From the NCBI GenBank assembly GCA_959347315.1, contig OY365809.1, positions 45,689,447 to 45,753,446 of the forward strand: a stretch of DNA of 64,000 bases, read 5' to 3'. Shown here piece after piece: positions 48,669-60,994 of the stretch (position 1 is the first letter of the stretch; each line of letters begins with the position of its first letter). Position numbers and translations under genes: made by a program. The notes beneath the pieces were generated by a model. The model saw only the letters and a program-made list of their open reading frames with translations. It was not told the DNA's origin and did no database searches. This stretch comes from Bimastos eiseni (Eukaryota; Annelida; Clitellata; Crassiclitellata; Lumbricidae).

Positions 48669-51600
48669 TCATAATCTTGAAATTTCCATTTTATCCAAAC
48701 ATTTGAAGTCGTTGTTGTCACATCCCAAGTTCAGATGTTTGATTATAGAATTATCCGAATTGTCCTCCGTTGAGGAAGGAACACTTTCGTTCCCTGCCTC
48801 ACGTAGATTCGGCTTATTCTCGTATCCATTGAGGTCTATTTGGTCAGGATTGACATAGATATTGTTTAATCCGTTGTGGATCACATCGTCGGTTTTTTCT
48901 GGATGTCCAAGTTTCGATTGAAAACACGGATCATCGACCTGTACAGGAAGACAGAAAATGACACTCTCTCAGCATCAACAAAAGTATTATCGAACAGTTT
49001 AAACTTATAATACTAGAAGGCTGACAATAATATGCGATGCACAATAGTAATTTATCAAAACTATTCATTTCCATTAAGATATATCTGGAAGACAAAGAAC
49101 TACAGACACTCGTGACCTGCTTATCGAATTCATATAAGGGATTATCTTATGTCAGTGTGGGAATTGCTTTGGAATAGGTCTAAACTGTTGCCGTTTCTTT
49201 TTTGAAACGAATTTCCTGATCCACACATTAATCCATTAGCATCAAATAAAATTATTGGCTTACTGATCACATACGGACGATATGAAAGCTGTGTCATGAC
49301 AACATTTAGATAAAGTGTCTACCTTGCTGTAGTCGACTCCACATCTGAATTTCGATCGACATGACTCCGGGAAACAGCACCAGAACTTATCGACGAAAGG
49401 AATGAGAAGCTTCGGGTCAACTTCCTCTGACTTAGTGTTACCTGCAAGGCGAAAGTAAATTACTTGGTTGAAATTGGATGCACACAAACTACGAAAACAT
49501 AGGATAAGAAATATCTAAGAATATTCAATCACAAAATTACTATAATATGCAATTACAGAACATATGTCGTCGGTTCTGTGAGAGAGTAAGGATAATGTGA
49601 ATAAAGATGACCAAACGAGTCATTCGAATAATATACGAGTGATAAAACCACATGGGATAATAACTGATTTGGACTGCCATGCCATATAAAGGGTAAATAA
49701 CTAAGCAAGAAGCGTTAGATATAGGTGCTCCAGCAAGACACTGCTCCAGCAAGACACTGCTCCAGCAAGACGCTGCTCCAGCAGAACACAGAACAAGCAG
49801 GACAATGCTCCATCAAACAAGGCTGGCATACATGTGTGAATGCATGCATATAGACACTTTAGGAACCTATTTACACATACATGCATGAAAATATGCAAAC
49901 ATACACACAATTAACACTTTTTAAATACACACATATTCATTCGAGCATGAGTACCTGTCAAGAAGCTGACAATGAGTCCAATGACCATTGTTGTCAGAAT
50001 TCCAAGAGCCGTAAACCAGAGATAAGACAACGTATACAATTCCACAATTCCGGATCTGATTAAAAGAAATTCCAGATGATTGCTATAGCGTCTACTGCTT
50101 ACCTTACGTAAAGGTAGGTTCATACGCCAGTCACATACAATTCATACAGCTAACAACTTAGTGCGCCATTTAGCAATGATCCGTGAGCAACTGAGAATTT
50201 CTCAGAAGTGCATTAAAAAAGAAATTCTAGCGTGACTGGGACCTCAACCAATATCTTACGACTGACAGACCCGCATAAAAATGTTTAAACAATCGTTTAG
50301 GCCTACTACTTCTATCCAACCTGCAATATCGCATATACATTTATCTATTGTGTGGGATAATCAACATTAAAAATCGTGGAGCTCATACCGAAAGTTAATT
50401 TGTTTAAGATCAGCATCTATTGAGCAGAGCATCTGCAGCCTTGAATGTTAATACTCTAGAGAGGTAATCGTACTCATTTGGAATCGTTGTGGTCGGTGTA
50501 GTGTACAGGCCTAAGTCGGTGGTGGAGGAGAAGTATGATGAGGTGGAGTTGTCTGGTGGGACGCCACAACAATCGACGTTGTAATACATCGGTTTGTAGA
50601 TAGGCGGCCTTTTAACGTATGCTCCGATGCTGATCCACATTGGAAAGGCAAATCCTGGGATTCCTCCAGCCAAGGCTCCCTAAAATAATTATATAACTTA
50701 ATAATCTGCTTGTGCATGAGGCCTCGATCACCACTGATGACTTTACAAGTGACTCAAATCTATTCATTCTCTTGTTTATAACAATTATGTAATATGTACA
50801 CCATTTACTCTGATGTGGCCCTCGCAAAAGCACATCTTCGTCTAAAGTTACACTAGAAATAATATTAACCATTACAAACTTAAATAATAATAATGCTTTT
50901 ATTTTAACATCATTATAATTGTCCAAAACAGTGCTGTTATTTATTTATTTATCTATCTATTTATTTATAATCAGTAATGAAGTGATACTGAAGGTACTAA
51001 TATTTTTATTTAATAAAGATGATTTGAATAATTTTCTTTGCTGTTTTAATCAAAATTATGATAATTTTATATTTGCATATGAATAAATTCCTGCCAATTA
51101 GAAATCGGTTGAGGTTTATAATTATTTTTTTATGTGATTGGCAAGAACTTTTTATTTCTGGCAAACAATGTTCCTCAATTCAATAACTAAAGCATTTAAA
51201 CTAAAAAATAAAGGAAGGATTCTTAGAATTTGAGGTAAAAGAATAAGCAATGAATACTTACGATCCAGTTGACCCATGGAAAGAAAAATCCGAGCATATA
51301 GATGCCACAGACGGGGGCAACGGTAGCTCCGTTGAACGCTATCATCATCTGAAAAACAGAAAAAGTCCAACTTTAAAAATCGCAAACAGAGCAAAACATT
51401 TTCGTGATTTCAGGTAGGGTCCATTACAATAATAGTAAATCCCAAGCTTCTGTAGCACCTTCGAAAGCGAAGGGCACCTGTTTGTTCACTAACGGTGATT
51501 AAATTTGACTGGATCCCTTTTGATCTGATTGTGACTTGATGTAATGATTGATCTGACGTCATTCGGTCTCAGTGGTATGAGAATAGTTTTGGACATTTAT

Positions 51601-54600
51601 CTGTCCTATCCAGTACAAGGTGGATTATCGTGTCTCGTGAATTGGCAATCGGGTTTTGTGCTTCAATTGCCATGTCAAAAAATTGTCAACTGTTTTGACA
51701 CAGTGCTAGTGGGTCCTTCTTTTAATTACAGCCTTCTACATTTCCAAGCGGATAACTGCGATTACCATTGTCCAGCTAACAAGTTAAAAGCAGCATCAAT
51801 TAGAGCAAAAAATAAAAGAAAGAAGAATGAAAGAGAAAGAGAACAATAAGGAAAGTCTCCATATTACACTGACGGAATTGCAGTATGATAAACAAGGTGT
51901 TTAAAGTTAGACGGCTATTTCGATTGATGATTGAATGATAGAACCACAAATTAAGAAGTGATTTAATGGCGAATAAACTCTGCAGCCTACACGTACCTGA
52001 AGAATTGTTCCACCGGCGTTGCTGAAAATGAATGCCATTCCAATGCCACAGGCGGCGAAGACTACGCCTTCAAGAACAGCACAAACAATAATTGATCCAA
52101 AGCAGAGAGTATTCTATAACGTGTAGTTATTTGTGCTGAGTATACTAAGTAATTTCGCAACAACTTCATTTGGTATTACATCATATGCGAATGACTACTA
52201 ATAGAGCCGGTGTAGTACCGTAATGTGCTTACTATAGGCAGCACTTTCTGGCAAATGAAGGTTGTCGTGTTAGGTGTTTAGATGTGTAATGACTCTCTAA
52301 CGAAAACTCTAAAGCGATTACTAAGGAGCTTAGCTGCAATTGTGGCTGTTTTGTCTGAGGCTTCTCTTGCTGGTCGAAACAGTTTGAAGATATCTTCCCA
52401 GAAAACAGTGGCCAAAGCGTTCAACATGGAGGAGATGGTACTAAAGAAAACACAAATAGATCCTCGTAGGAAAACCCAGTTTCAATGCATTAAAAAACGC
52501 ATTATTTTACTCAGCAATATAATGGAGGTATTACAAGGTAACAGTTGTCTCCTGTCTGTAACGTCATGATCCTCAAGTGTAGCATGACCCTTCATTGAAT
52601 CTAAGACCTATTACAATTGAATTGTAAGACCTCTCGCCCTCTTGGTGGATTGCAAATGAGACGTGTCTAGTTTCCTCCAGTAGGTCTATGGACGATTCCA
52701 AAGGTTCTATAACAATGCAACGCAGGTCTTACCGTCGGTACAAAATTCAATTGCATAGCAGCAGAAAGAAATATGCGTCAACATCACAGCTTCTCATAGT
52801 CAGTACACTGTATCCATCGACTGACGGATTATAGACAACAAACCTATTATATCGTTTCAGAATAACAATTTAAAGACCCAGGTACTAATTTATCAGAGAG
52901 TAACGGGATTCAGCTTACCTGAGAGAGCCCGCAAAGAGGCTGGCGACGTAAAGACCCGGAATTCCAGGTGCAAAGTAAAAGATGTCCATGATGAATCTCG
53001 GTACCAACTGTCAAAAGATAGCAGCTGTTACAAATAGTTAAGTTGGTAAGACCTTTTGGCTCAATTTGAACCTAATAATTGTCCTGACTCAATTCGAACA
53101 TATTAGGGAGAGTTCATGATCAATTTAAAACCTATAGCATAAGTCTTAGCTCAGTTTTAACCTGAGCCAGTTTGCTTGCTATCTAATCGCTGTTGCATAA
53201 TTTGAAAACAATTGATTCACAGCTATTACCCAATCTGATATAAATTGATTAGCAGCAAGCTGTCGATTTCCTTTGAGATTACCTAATTTGATCGTGATTG
53301 ATTTCAAGCGGCTGATTGCTTTGCAAGTGAATGTTTATGTGATTCATAGCTGTACAGGAATTTCAGATCTATCGACTACTGCTCACGAGGTTGATTGAGT
53401 GAATGATTGATTGATTGCTGTTACCTGATTTGGATTGGAAACTCGTCCACTCTTCAATGGGTCGCAATTCATGGGAGCGTAATATCCATACATGACGATC
53501 CCAAGTAACGAGCTGAGTGTCATTATGATGAATATGGCAGGAACGTTGAGTAACAGAGCTCTACAAAGGCAACGGTCAATACACAAATGGAGGACATTGA
53601 GACGAAATTAAGCTGATTTTTATATCAATTTCAAGTTTCAACTGTATCCAACAAGCTCCGTCTCACCGAAGTTGTTTTTTCACATACCGTGAGATCAGTG
53701 AAAAGAAAACTCGATACGATGATGAAATCGGAATTGGCGAAGAGTCTGGCAGTTATGGAACTAAAGAGACACGGTTTATGAAGTCAGGATTGCAAAAGCG
53801 AAAGACGTGAATAGAAGCGGAGGAATACGGGCAAGTTTTGGAGTAAGCTTGATATCTCCTGATGTTCCGCTTGACTGACTCTGTAGCTGACTGACTGACT
53901 AGTAACTGACTGATTAACAAAATTATTATTATTTCAAAGTTATATAGCAACATTATGTTGTACAGTTTTCAAAGTCACTCATAAAATATAATTCATAAAA
54001 AGAATGATTGACTTTTAAATGTGCATGACTTTTATTTTGTTAAGATGACTAGGAGAATGATTACAACAGAAATTCATTCAGTTAGCAGCAAAGACTAATG
54101 CTCGAGACACGAACATAATAAAATCGGATTTTAATCAAAACAAATGATTCATCTGAACTTTTTAATTCTTTCACAAACATCGTGGCTTGTTTCATGCTCT
54201 TGGTTGAAGCGTATCTCTGGATCATCTGTTGCTCCACCGAATATGAAGGCATCCAATTGAAAATGTTCCCGACACACAGAGTCCAGAATGTGTGTCGAAC
54301 TGTCGGGTCTGGGTTGAAACTTTGAAAGTTATATAGCAAAATCATGTAGTACTGTTTTCGTAGTCACTCATAACTGTAGGCAGATAATAATATGCTAAAG
54401 GCCTAACAGTGAAACAATTGTGTCAATTTAAAAAAACTTTCCTGACATCAATTGCGGTGATCGGACAGTTGCTTCTAGTGAGCCTTGGCATATGGCTTCA
54501 GGTTTATAAATGTAGAAAGAGATCATTTTCACCTGCCTGATCAATAAAGCAATTTTTCATAATTTGTCACCCGCTGTAAAGCTGGCGGTTGGTTGCTAAA

Positions 54601-56223
54601 AGAAAATTGGTGAAGCAGGCATGGTCAGGAGGGCTACAAAAAGACAGGCGAATAACGAATGATTGGATCAAAAAAAGGACTATCAGCGGAATAGACGATA
54701 AAATTTTATATACGATCGCTTTGAAAATTACTCTTTGATTGCATTGAAAATTACTATTTACAATGTTTAAATTTAAGAATACAGAATCGTTTTAAATAGC
54801 AACAGAAGTGATGGGACTGCTTCTTGGGTAAGATCGTCGGCATAGCTCAGTATCAGTAAGTTTTTTGCGGTGGGACTATTCTGTTGGCTAGTGGTTGACA
54901 AAAGTTAACAGATTTTGTGCTGCAGATTCAATTGTAAAGGTGAAATGCTTCTTACTCAAAGAATTCAATTCTTCCGTCATCCTTTGCAAGTTCCCAGGCT
55001 CTTTGAATACCACCGGTCTCAATGCAGCCCTGTACAAGTAGAGAGGAAGAATAATTCGTCCACATTCAATAAATTGTGGTATTATATCAACAAATCGTAT
55101 TTCGTAGAGAGGCTAAACTAAGTGTCTGGTAGTCCAGTATGTTGAAGTGTAGTCTATCGCTGGTATTTAAGTATTGCATTTTAACTTCTCACAGGGTGTT
55201 TTATACTATCTGACATTCCTTGCAACTTACTGCATCGCAATGGTCGCCCATGCTCGAAGTGGCGACTGGCGCTGCGGGTCTTTTACCTATAACGCGTGGC
55301 CACTTGACCAGTTTGTTCATCCATAACAGATAAGTTCCACATCTCCAGTGTCATTTATACCTGATTGATTCTAATCTGGAGGACACTGCAGCGTCCGTTA
55401 CTGTGACACGTCTCATGTGAGGCTGCGGTCTAAACGTCAAAAGATGTGACTGGTAGGGCTTCTTGCCATCCGCTAGAGACCGCGCGAAAGATCCGTTAAC
55501 ATTTTATAGCCATTAGTAGCCTATATCTGTAAAAACTATTATTATATGTTATTACTACTACTACTTACAACCTACTATCAGTAGGCCTACTATTAATACT
55601 CCTACAACGACTAGTTCAAATAACACGTAGCGAAGAAATGACGTCGTGTCTTGATCATAATCGTGATTCCAGATTTGTCATGGAATCAATCCTACGCAGA
55701 TTTTACAAACCAATGAATGCCTCACTTGTATTATTGCAGCCAAAAGTCCGGCAAACATAATCGTAGCCTGAAAGACATCCGCCCAAATGACAGCCTTCAT
55801 GCCACCCTGAAGACAACAATAACGATCACGGGAACCAACCAATCTTCAAGTCCATTATTTCCCTACAGCTAAAATGCGAAAGTTTTCACAGCATTTATGA
55901 ACCGCGCAGAGTTTGTGCGCCTGGTTTTTGTGCTTTTAGAATAATTGCTAAGATTTGGGTGAATCTGACGTTGATGTAAAAAACGTCATCGATCTTTCTG
56001 TTATTGTCGTCGTCGTTGTTTTTGTTCTCGTTATTATTACTACAACAATTATTTGTATTACTATTTAATTTATTATTGTTATTCATTATCATTATTCATT
56101 ATTTACTATAATTCATTTTTGTCATTATACTTATTTATTATTATTATTACTATTATTTGTATCATTGTAATTATAATAATATAGATAGTCATTGTTATTA
56201 TTATCAGTATCATTACTATTATC

Positions 56224-56268
<45 letters not shown>

Positions 56269-56274
56269 ATTATT

Positions 56275-56305
<31 letters not shown>

Positions 56306-58818
56306 TTATTATTATTATTATTGTTATCCTAATCTTCAATGCGAGACTTACTAGCGTTGTATAGAAGACGCATACGAATCCAATCGTGACGATTGCAGAC
56401 CAGACGGGAAATCCAGTTACTGTCAAGATGAGGAAGTAAGAAGTGAAGGCAAGGTAATCGTAATCTCAAGTAATAAACTTCTAAAGCGCCACTCGAAAAC
56501 AAAGCGCATGGTCTCCAAAAGTCGCTCTGTAGTCTATATAGATTACTTAGGTACACGCATACATTCATACGGCCACATACATAATTATACACATAAATAT
56601 TCATACATTTGTGAATTCATAATTTCATAGGCCTACTTATTGCTTACACACACGCATGCAAATATGTTAGCATGCATGGATATAGTTTGAAATTGAGACA
56701 GAGACAGATAGAGAGACAGAGGAAGAGGTAGAGGCATTTGTGGAAGGAATGAAGCGCTCTGGCAGAGGACTGATCTGTCCATGTGCTGGCTTGTCGTGAG
56801 TGCAAAAGCATGTTGGCAAACAAATGTTTCTGTTTGTCGTAGTCACTAGACCTGCATGTACAACTGTTGCCCCTTTGAGCGATTATATATCGTTCACGAT
56901 ATTGAGCGCAGCTTTTAGTCGCTTAATCTACGTAAAACATTCACATCGATACACGCAAACACAAGTACATATTATATACCTGCATACATGATGACATGAT
57001 TACATGATTACATGCATACATGATTACATGATTACATGATTACATGATTACATGCATACATGATTACATGATTACATGATTACATGCATACATGATGACA
57101 TGATTACATGTGAGTAGTCGTTGATTAATTTCATTTCTGGCGTTACATATATTTATTCTCCAGGTAGACAGACAGACAACGACCAACACACTTTATAACA
57201 AGCAGTCGAGGAAGCAGACATAGAAAGTCCGTTGGCAAAACAGAAGCTAGACAATCAACTGTGATCTAACAATTCCTTCTTAACAATCATGATTCTTCTC
57301 CAGATGAAACTAACAAAGCAGATCTAGTCTTGTACCTTCGTTGAAAGCAGCGGCCGGTCCATACATAACAATTCCGATCGTGATAACCTGTAAGCAAAAT
57401 AACTTAGTGGTTTGTATGGTAGATATGCGTATATTTTCATCTGCATTAATTCTATGCAAAGCATTAATAAATAAAAACTCCCTTGCAATATGATAATATG
57501 CTATTTGCTTCAAGTTTTAGCTTTTGCTCGGAACAAACTAGCTATTCAGTATGTTCCACCGAAGATTGCGTAGAATGTCGTACTACCTGACCTTTGTTCT
57601 TTATTCGGGTCCCCTGTTAAAAGGTAATCTTTTTTATTGTTGCTGCCTACAGTCTGGTCATTTAGCTAATCTAGGAATCATTAATAGAAGAAGTGTATTA
57701 AAGTATACTAAATCATTATGGTATCCTAAATTAGGTTCTAGTCATAGCTCGTAAAACATACGCGATCATAATTTATGAAGATCAATTCCGCTGCTAAGCA
57801 TTGAAACAAGTTGGAATTTGGTTGTGGTGGAATCAATTAAAAGAGGAAAAGTTTGGATCAGACTATGTTCAGTTGAAAGTTAGCAATCAAAAATGTTTTA
57901 ACGAATTCACAAAACTCACAAGTCTCAGAGCGTACAATAAGCAGCCAAAAGTTCGAACAGCTTTTGATTTGTATCGAATTTCCAGGTACTACAAGAAAAA
58001 TTATAATTTTATAAAGAAATATCAATGCAGTCATACATACACATGCGCATTCAATTCAATTCAGTTCAGTTCAATTCAATTCAGTTCAATTCAATTCAAT
58101 ATGCTTAATTGATCCCCAGAGAAGATGATACGAGTAAAATCCATAGGTATCCTACTACATTGATCATTCACTGATCAATAGGGTAAAAGACCCTAAATAT
58201 AACAAAGGTAGGCCTACCGCTAGTCGGGTTACCCTTTTCTTGGAAACAGCGATAAGCAGTGATATTACAAGACCATTAAGATTAATACCCGCCAATGGAT
58301 ATGCAGATTTCTTCAGAATAACCTTTGCGTCTCATAGATCATCTTGCCCGCACAAAACATCAGTATTGAGAGAGTTTATTATGGGTAATAAGGCATCATA
58401 AGCCTCGTCGTCGAACACTACGCTATCAAAGACCCTCTGTAAGTACCTCAAATGCGCTGAGAATTTTCAATCGATGGAAAAACGGTCCAAAGATGGCAGC
58501 ACCGAGGAGCGGAACAAACATGATGCTCCATACGGTCATCCAGTACATCGTTCCCTGGGTGTAGATCTCCGCTGGCTGACCAAGGAGAGTGGCAGCCGAG
58601 ATAAACGTGGCGAAGATTGACAGCGCCACTGGAATTGCCGACATACTCTTATCGGCCAAGAGGTACTCTTGCGTCGTCTTTTGTCTTCCACCTGTGAAGG
58701 CATAGTAGAGTCCAATGGAGGTGGAAATAGCGAGGACGATACAGAAGACGAGGTAGTCCCATCCGGTGAACGTACTTCCGGTTGGAACCGGTGGCACTCC
58801 CTCGCAGGTCGACGCCAT
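48669..58818 (-). CDS. SLC5-family Na+/solute symporter, copy D (SMCT/SMVT-like)
   Basis: Sixteen coding exons: 58447-58818, 57920-57988, 57336-57387, 56352-56419, 55726-55806, 54956-55029, 54179-54319, 53425-53560, 52919-53007, 52322-52440, 51997-52067, 51262-51348, 50474-50679, 49955-50055, 49323-49441, 48669-48938. They give 684 residues; all introns are GT-AG. Exon 1 starts MASTCEGVPPVPTG. Exon 5 reads IWADVFQATIMF and exon 10 keeps the STISS serines but has VFWED where the others have VVWED. The exon 13 loop is the longest type, with DNSTSS and a Thr-rich stretch. Exon 15 begins GNTKSEEVDPK, unlike the other copies. The tail is the second type, ending EISRL. Intron 4 contains about 300 bp of (ATT)n and the last exon is bracketed by a 64-bp direct repeat. 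Expected role: Na+-coupled uptake of a small anion or vitamin. Confidence 0.87.
49120..49183 (+). repeat. 64-bp direct repeat, right arm
   Basis: Second arm of the repeat at 48133-48196, 987 bp away, lying in intron 15 of gene D. Confidence 0.9.
49725..49798. repeat. 19-bp tandem repeat, about four copies
   Basis: The unit GCTCCAGCAAGACACTGCT (with variants) is repeated in intron 14 of gene D. Confidence 0.85.
56008..56330. repeat. (ATT)n long microsatellite
   Basis: About 320 bp of ATT/ATC trinucleotides in intron 4 of gene D. It ends about 20 bp before exon 4 and yields meaningless Ile-rich and Tyr-rich frames. Confidence 0.95.
56478..56530. repeat. Dispersed GCGCC repeat, fragment in gene D
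   Basis: TAAAGCGCCACTCGAA followed by AAAGCGCATGGT, matching the start of the copies at 37005 and 37565. It is truncated after about 50 bp. Confidence 0.6.
56990..57112. repeat. ATGATTAC tandem repeat
   Basis: ACATGATT and ACATGCAT units alternate over about 120 bp in intron 3 of gene D, forming a higher-order period. Confidence 0.85.
58053..58101. repeat. TTCAA/TTCAG pentamer repeat
   Basis: (TTCAA)n with TTCAG variants in intron 1 of gene D. Confidence 0.85.
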
Positions 58819-60994
58819 CTTGGAAATGTTTATACAGAACCCCTTTGCATCTGTAATCTATTGTTTCTCTTTTTCTTATATTGCTCCAGTGTTTCGTCGT
58901 TATACTGATGATAGCTTCTTGTTATTGTCCTGCTTTTATGTTATTGCTGTTGTTGCCCTACTATTGTTTTATTTCGTATGCCGTTTCTTAATGTAGATGC
59001 ATTTGCGCCACACACAAGCGGCGCTCTTGACACTCTGTGTAAATTCATAAGCTCTTGTCCGTGACTATTACCTTTCTGCGTATGCTCTGTATCTGTCTAC
59101 ATCATAGAGAAATGTCGATGAAATGCAATCCGCTAGGAAGAGTCTCCACTTCACCAGCGCTAATTCTAAAATGGTTGCAGATACACGAGAGTGACATCGT
59201 TTTAGTAAATGATCCAGTAATCGCGTTGAACATAGACATGGCTTTTGAACCTGATCGACTAAAAGCAAAAGAAATGCCTGATAAGAATAGACACTAATGA
59301 GCGCCGTCGGTTCGTTCTAATTCTAGGTAATTGACAGCTTCCTTCTTAGAATAAATCTACGATATAAGTTGTTGACCAAATGATGGCCAACCACTATTCG
59401 TTTATTCAGAAGATACAGCTGGTATAGACGCAACTGGTAACATTTCGCTTGCAGGAGAATGCTCATATTATTATGGACTGTTAAATTGCTGATTTCCGTA
59501 AACCGCTTTGAATATCACTCCAGGAATATTCTCCGGCTATGATTACTTTCCTCGGAAGTTCTCTCCTCTCATGTTCGTAGCTCTTTTCCTGGCACCACAT
59601 ATCGCCATAAACCGAAAACTTATCTCTTCAAGTGAGCATAATAGGCCTACTCAGTGATACCCATGATGCCTTCATTTCTTCTTCAGTTTCAGAGTCAACC
59701 TCCGACCTGAATATGGCGATGGCAATTACTAAATAATATTGCAAAGGTAATTACCCAAATATGCATGACTGTCAAACAAAGCTACCAAAAGACTAATGGA
59801 TATTGTCATTACTATGACTACATGTGGCTCGTTGTCTAATGTGTTATGGTCACACATTTAGTATTATTGGGGCGAATCCGATGAGAATGCATCGGTAGCC
59901 TGTCCTAGTGTCAGTATAATTATAGGTGAGTTATAGTGTTTTATTGCTCGATTTGGTGAACAAGCTACTTATTTACTAATTTATTGATCAGTTAGCTGTA
60001 ATTGACTAAGCATGCACAGTTGAACACATGTATGTAAGGGCATATAATAATTATATATGCGCGGTTCCAATATAAGTAACAGCTGATACGGATGCATAGG
60101 TTGATCGCATATGTTTCTCTTCCCATACGATGAGGCATAATTGAATATAATTTGCTGCCTCGGTAGAGAGATTAAAAGAGATTACAAGCAGTGGAGCGTC
60201 CTTATTCTATGGAATTTGCGGGTATCCGTTTTTGCTCAACGATAGAGAACGTAATATAATTATGTATATAATTATCTGAACAGCTATGAGTGACTTTGAA
60301 GGATGCATTATCATTTGAAGCAGCAGGGATATCAATATTATTCCTGCCACGATATTATTAATTATTGTTTAAAATGCTATTTGGTGAAATTAAACCTTTT
60401 ATTTGAACACGTCAGTCCTAGACTAGGCGCCGGAACAGTTCAACTTGTAAGTGTTATTCCGATACGAGAATGAAGATGGCAGGCTATAGCTTAAATCAAA
60501 CTGTTATATCGCCTAAATCTATGATTCGCGATAACCGTTATGCACCATCTTGAGTGGGCATTGCACAGCATGAAAGAATTCTGGCCGCATTCATCGTATT
60601 CCGACAGTGTTTCCCGTGTAATAAACCACGACAAAGATTTTCTCAGTAAAATTGTATCCCATGCCGTAAGATTCATTCGATGTATGTTTGGTGTTTCGGG
60701 TAGCAACCACATTTAATATCCAGGCGTATTTCCGAAGATATCTTGCGGTGATACCAAAAACAATGCTTCTATAGTATCTTTAATGTTTATATCGACATGT
60801 GTTTTCTATCGACCGTGATGAGATGATGCAATTATTTATGAGGGTAAATGCACATCGCCTTTGAAGATCTTGAAACACCTTTGAGTAGAACATCCTCCGG
60901 TCATTTTGGTACCCTCTGAGCGTTCATTTGCCACAAAGGTCGTTAGATACCAACTGCAAAAGATCGTACAGTTCTCAACTTATTCTAAGTCTAA
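58819..60994. other. Spacer between transporters D and E
   Basis: The gene D upstream region includes pyrimidine-rich sequence at 58856-58990 and the conserved block at 59113-59215. I recognise nothing in 59300-60990. Confidence 0.5.
59113..59215 (-). promoter_or_regulatory. Conserved upstream block, gene D
   Basis: CAATCCGCTAGGAAGAGTC, TCCACTTCACC, GCTAATT, GATACACGAGAG and TGACATCGTTTTA, in the same order as upstream of A to C. It lies 295-400 bp before the D start codon. Confidence 0.5.

Noticed and set aside
48351..48674. 107-codon plus-strand frame next to gene D
   Set aside because: It overlaps the antisense of the D stop codon by a few bases, has no recognised motif and lies in a repeat-bearing spacer.
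51544..51849. 101-codon plus-strand frame in an intron of gene D
   Set aside because: No family resemblance, ends in simple Lys/Glu/Arg sequence, and there is no counterpart in the other copies.
56106..56426. Ile-rich and Tyr-rich frames over the ATT tract
   Set aside because: They are direct translations of a trinucleotide microsatellite.
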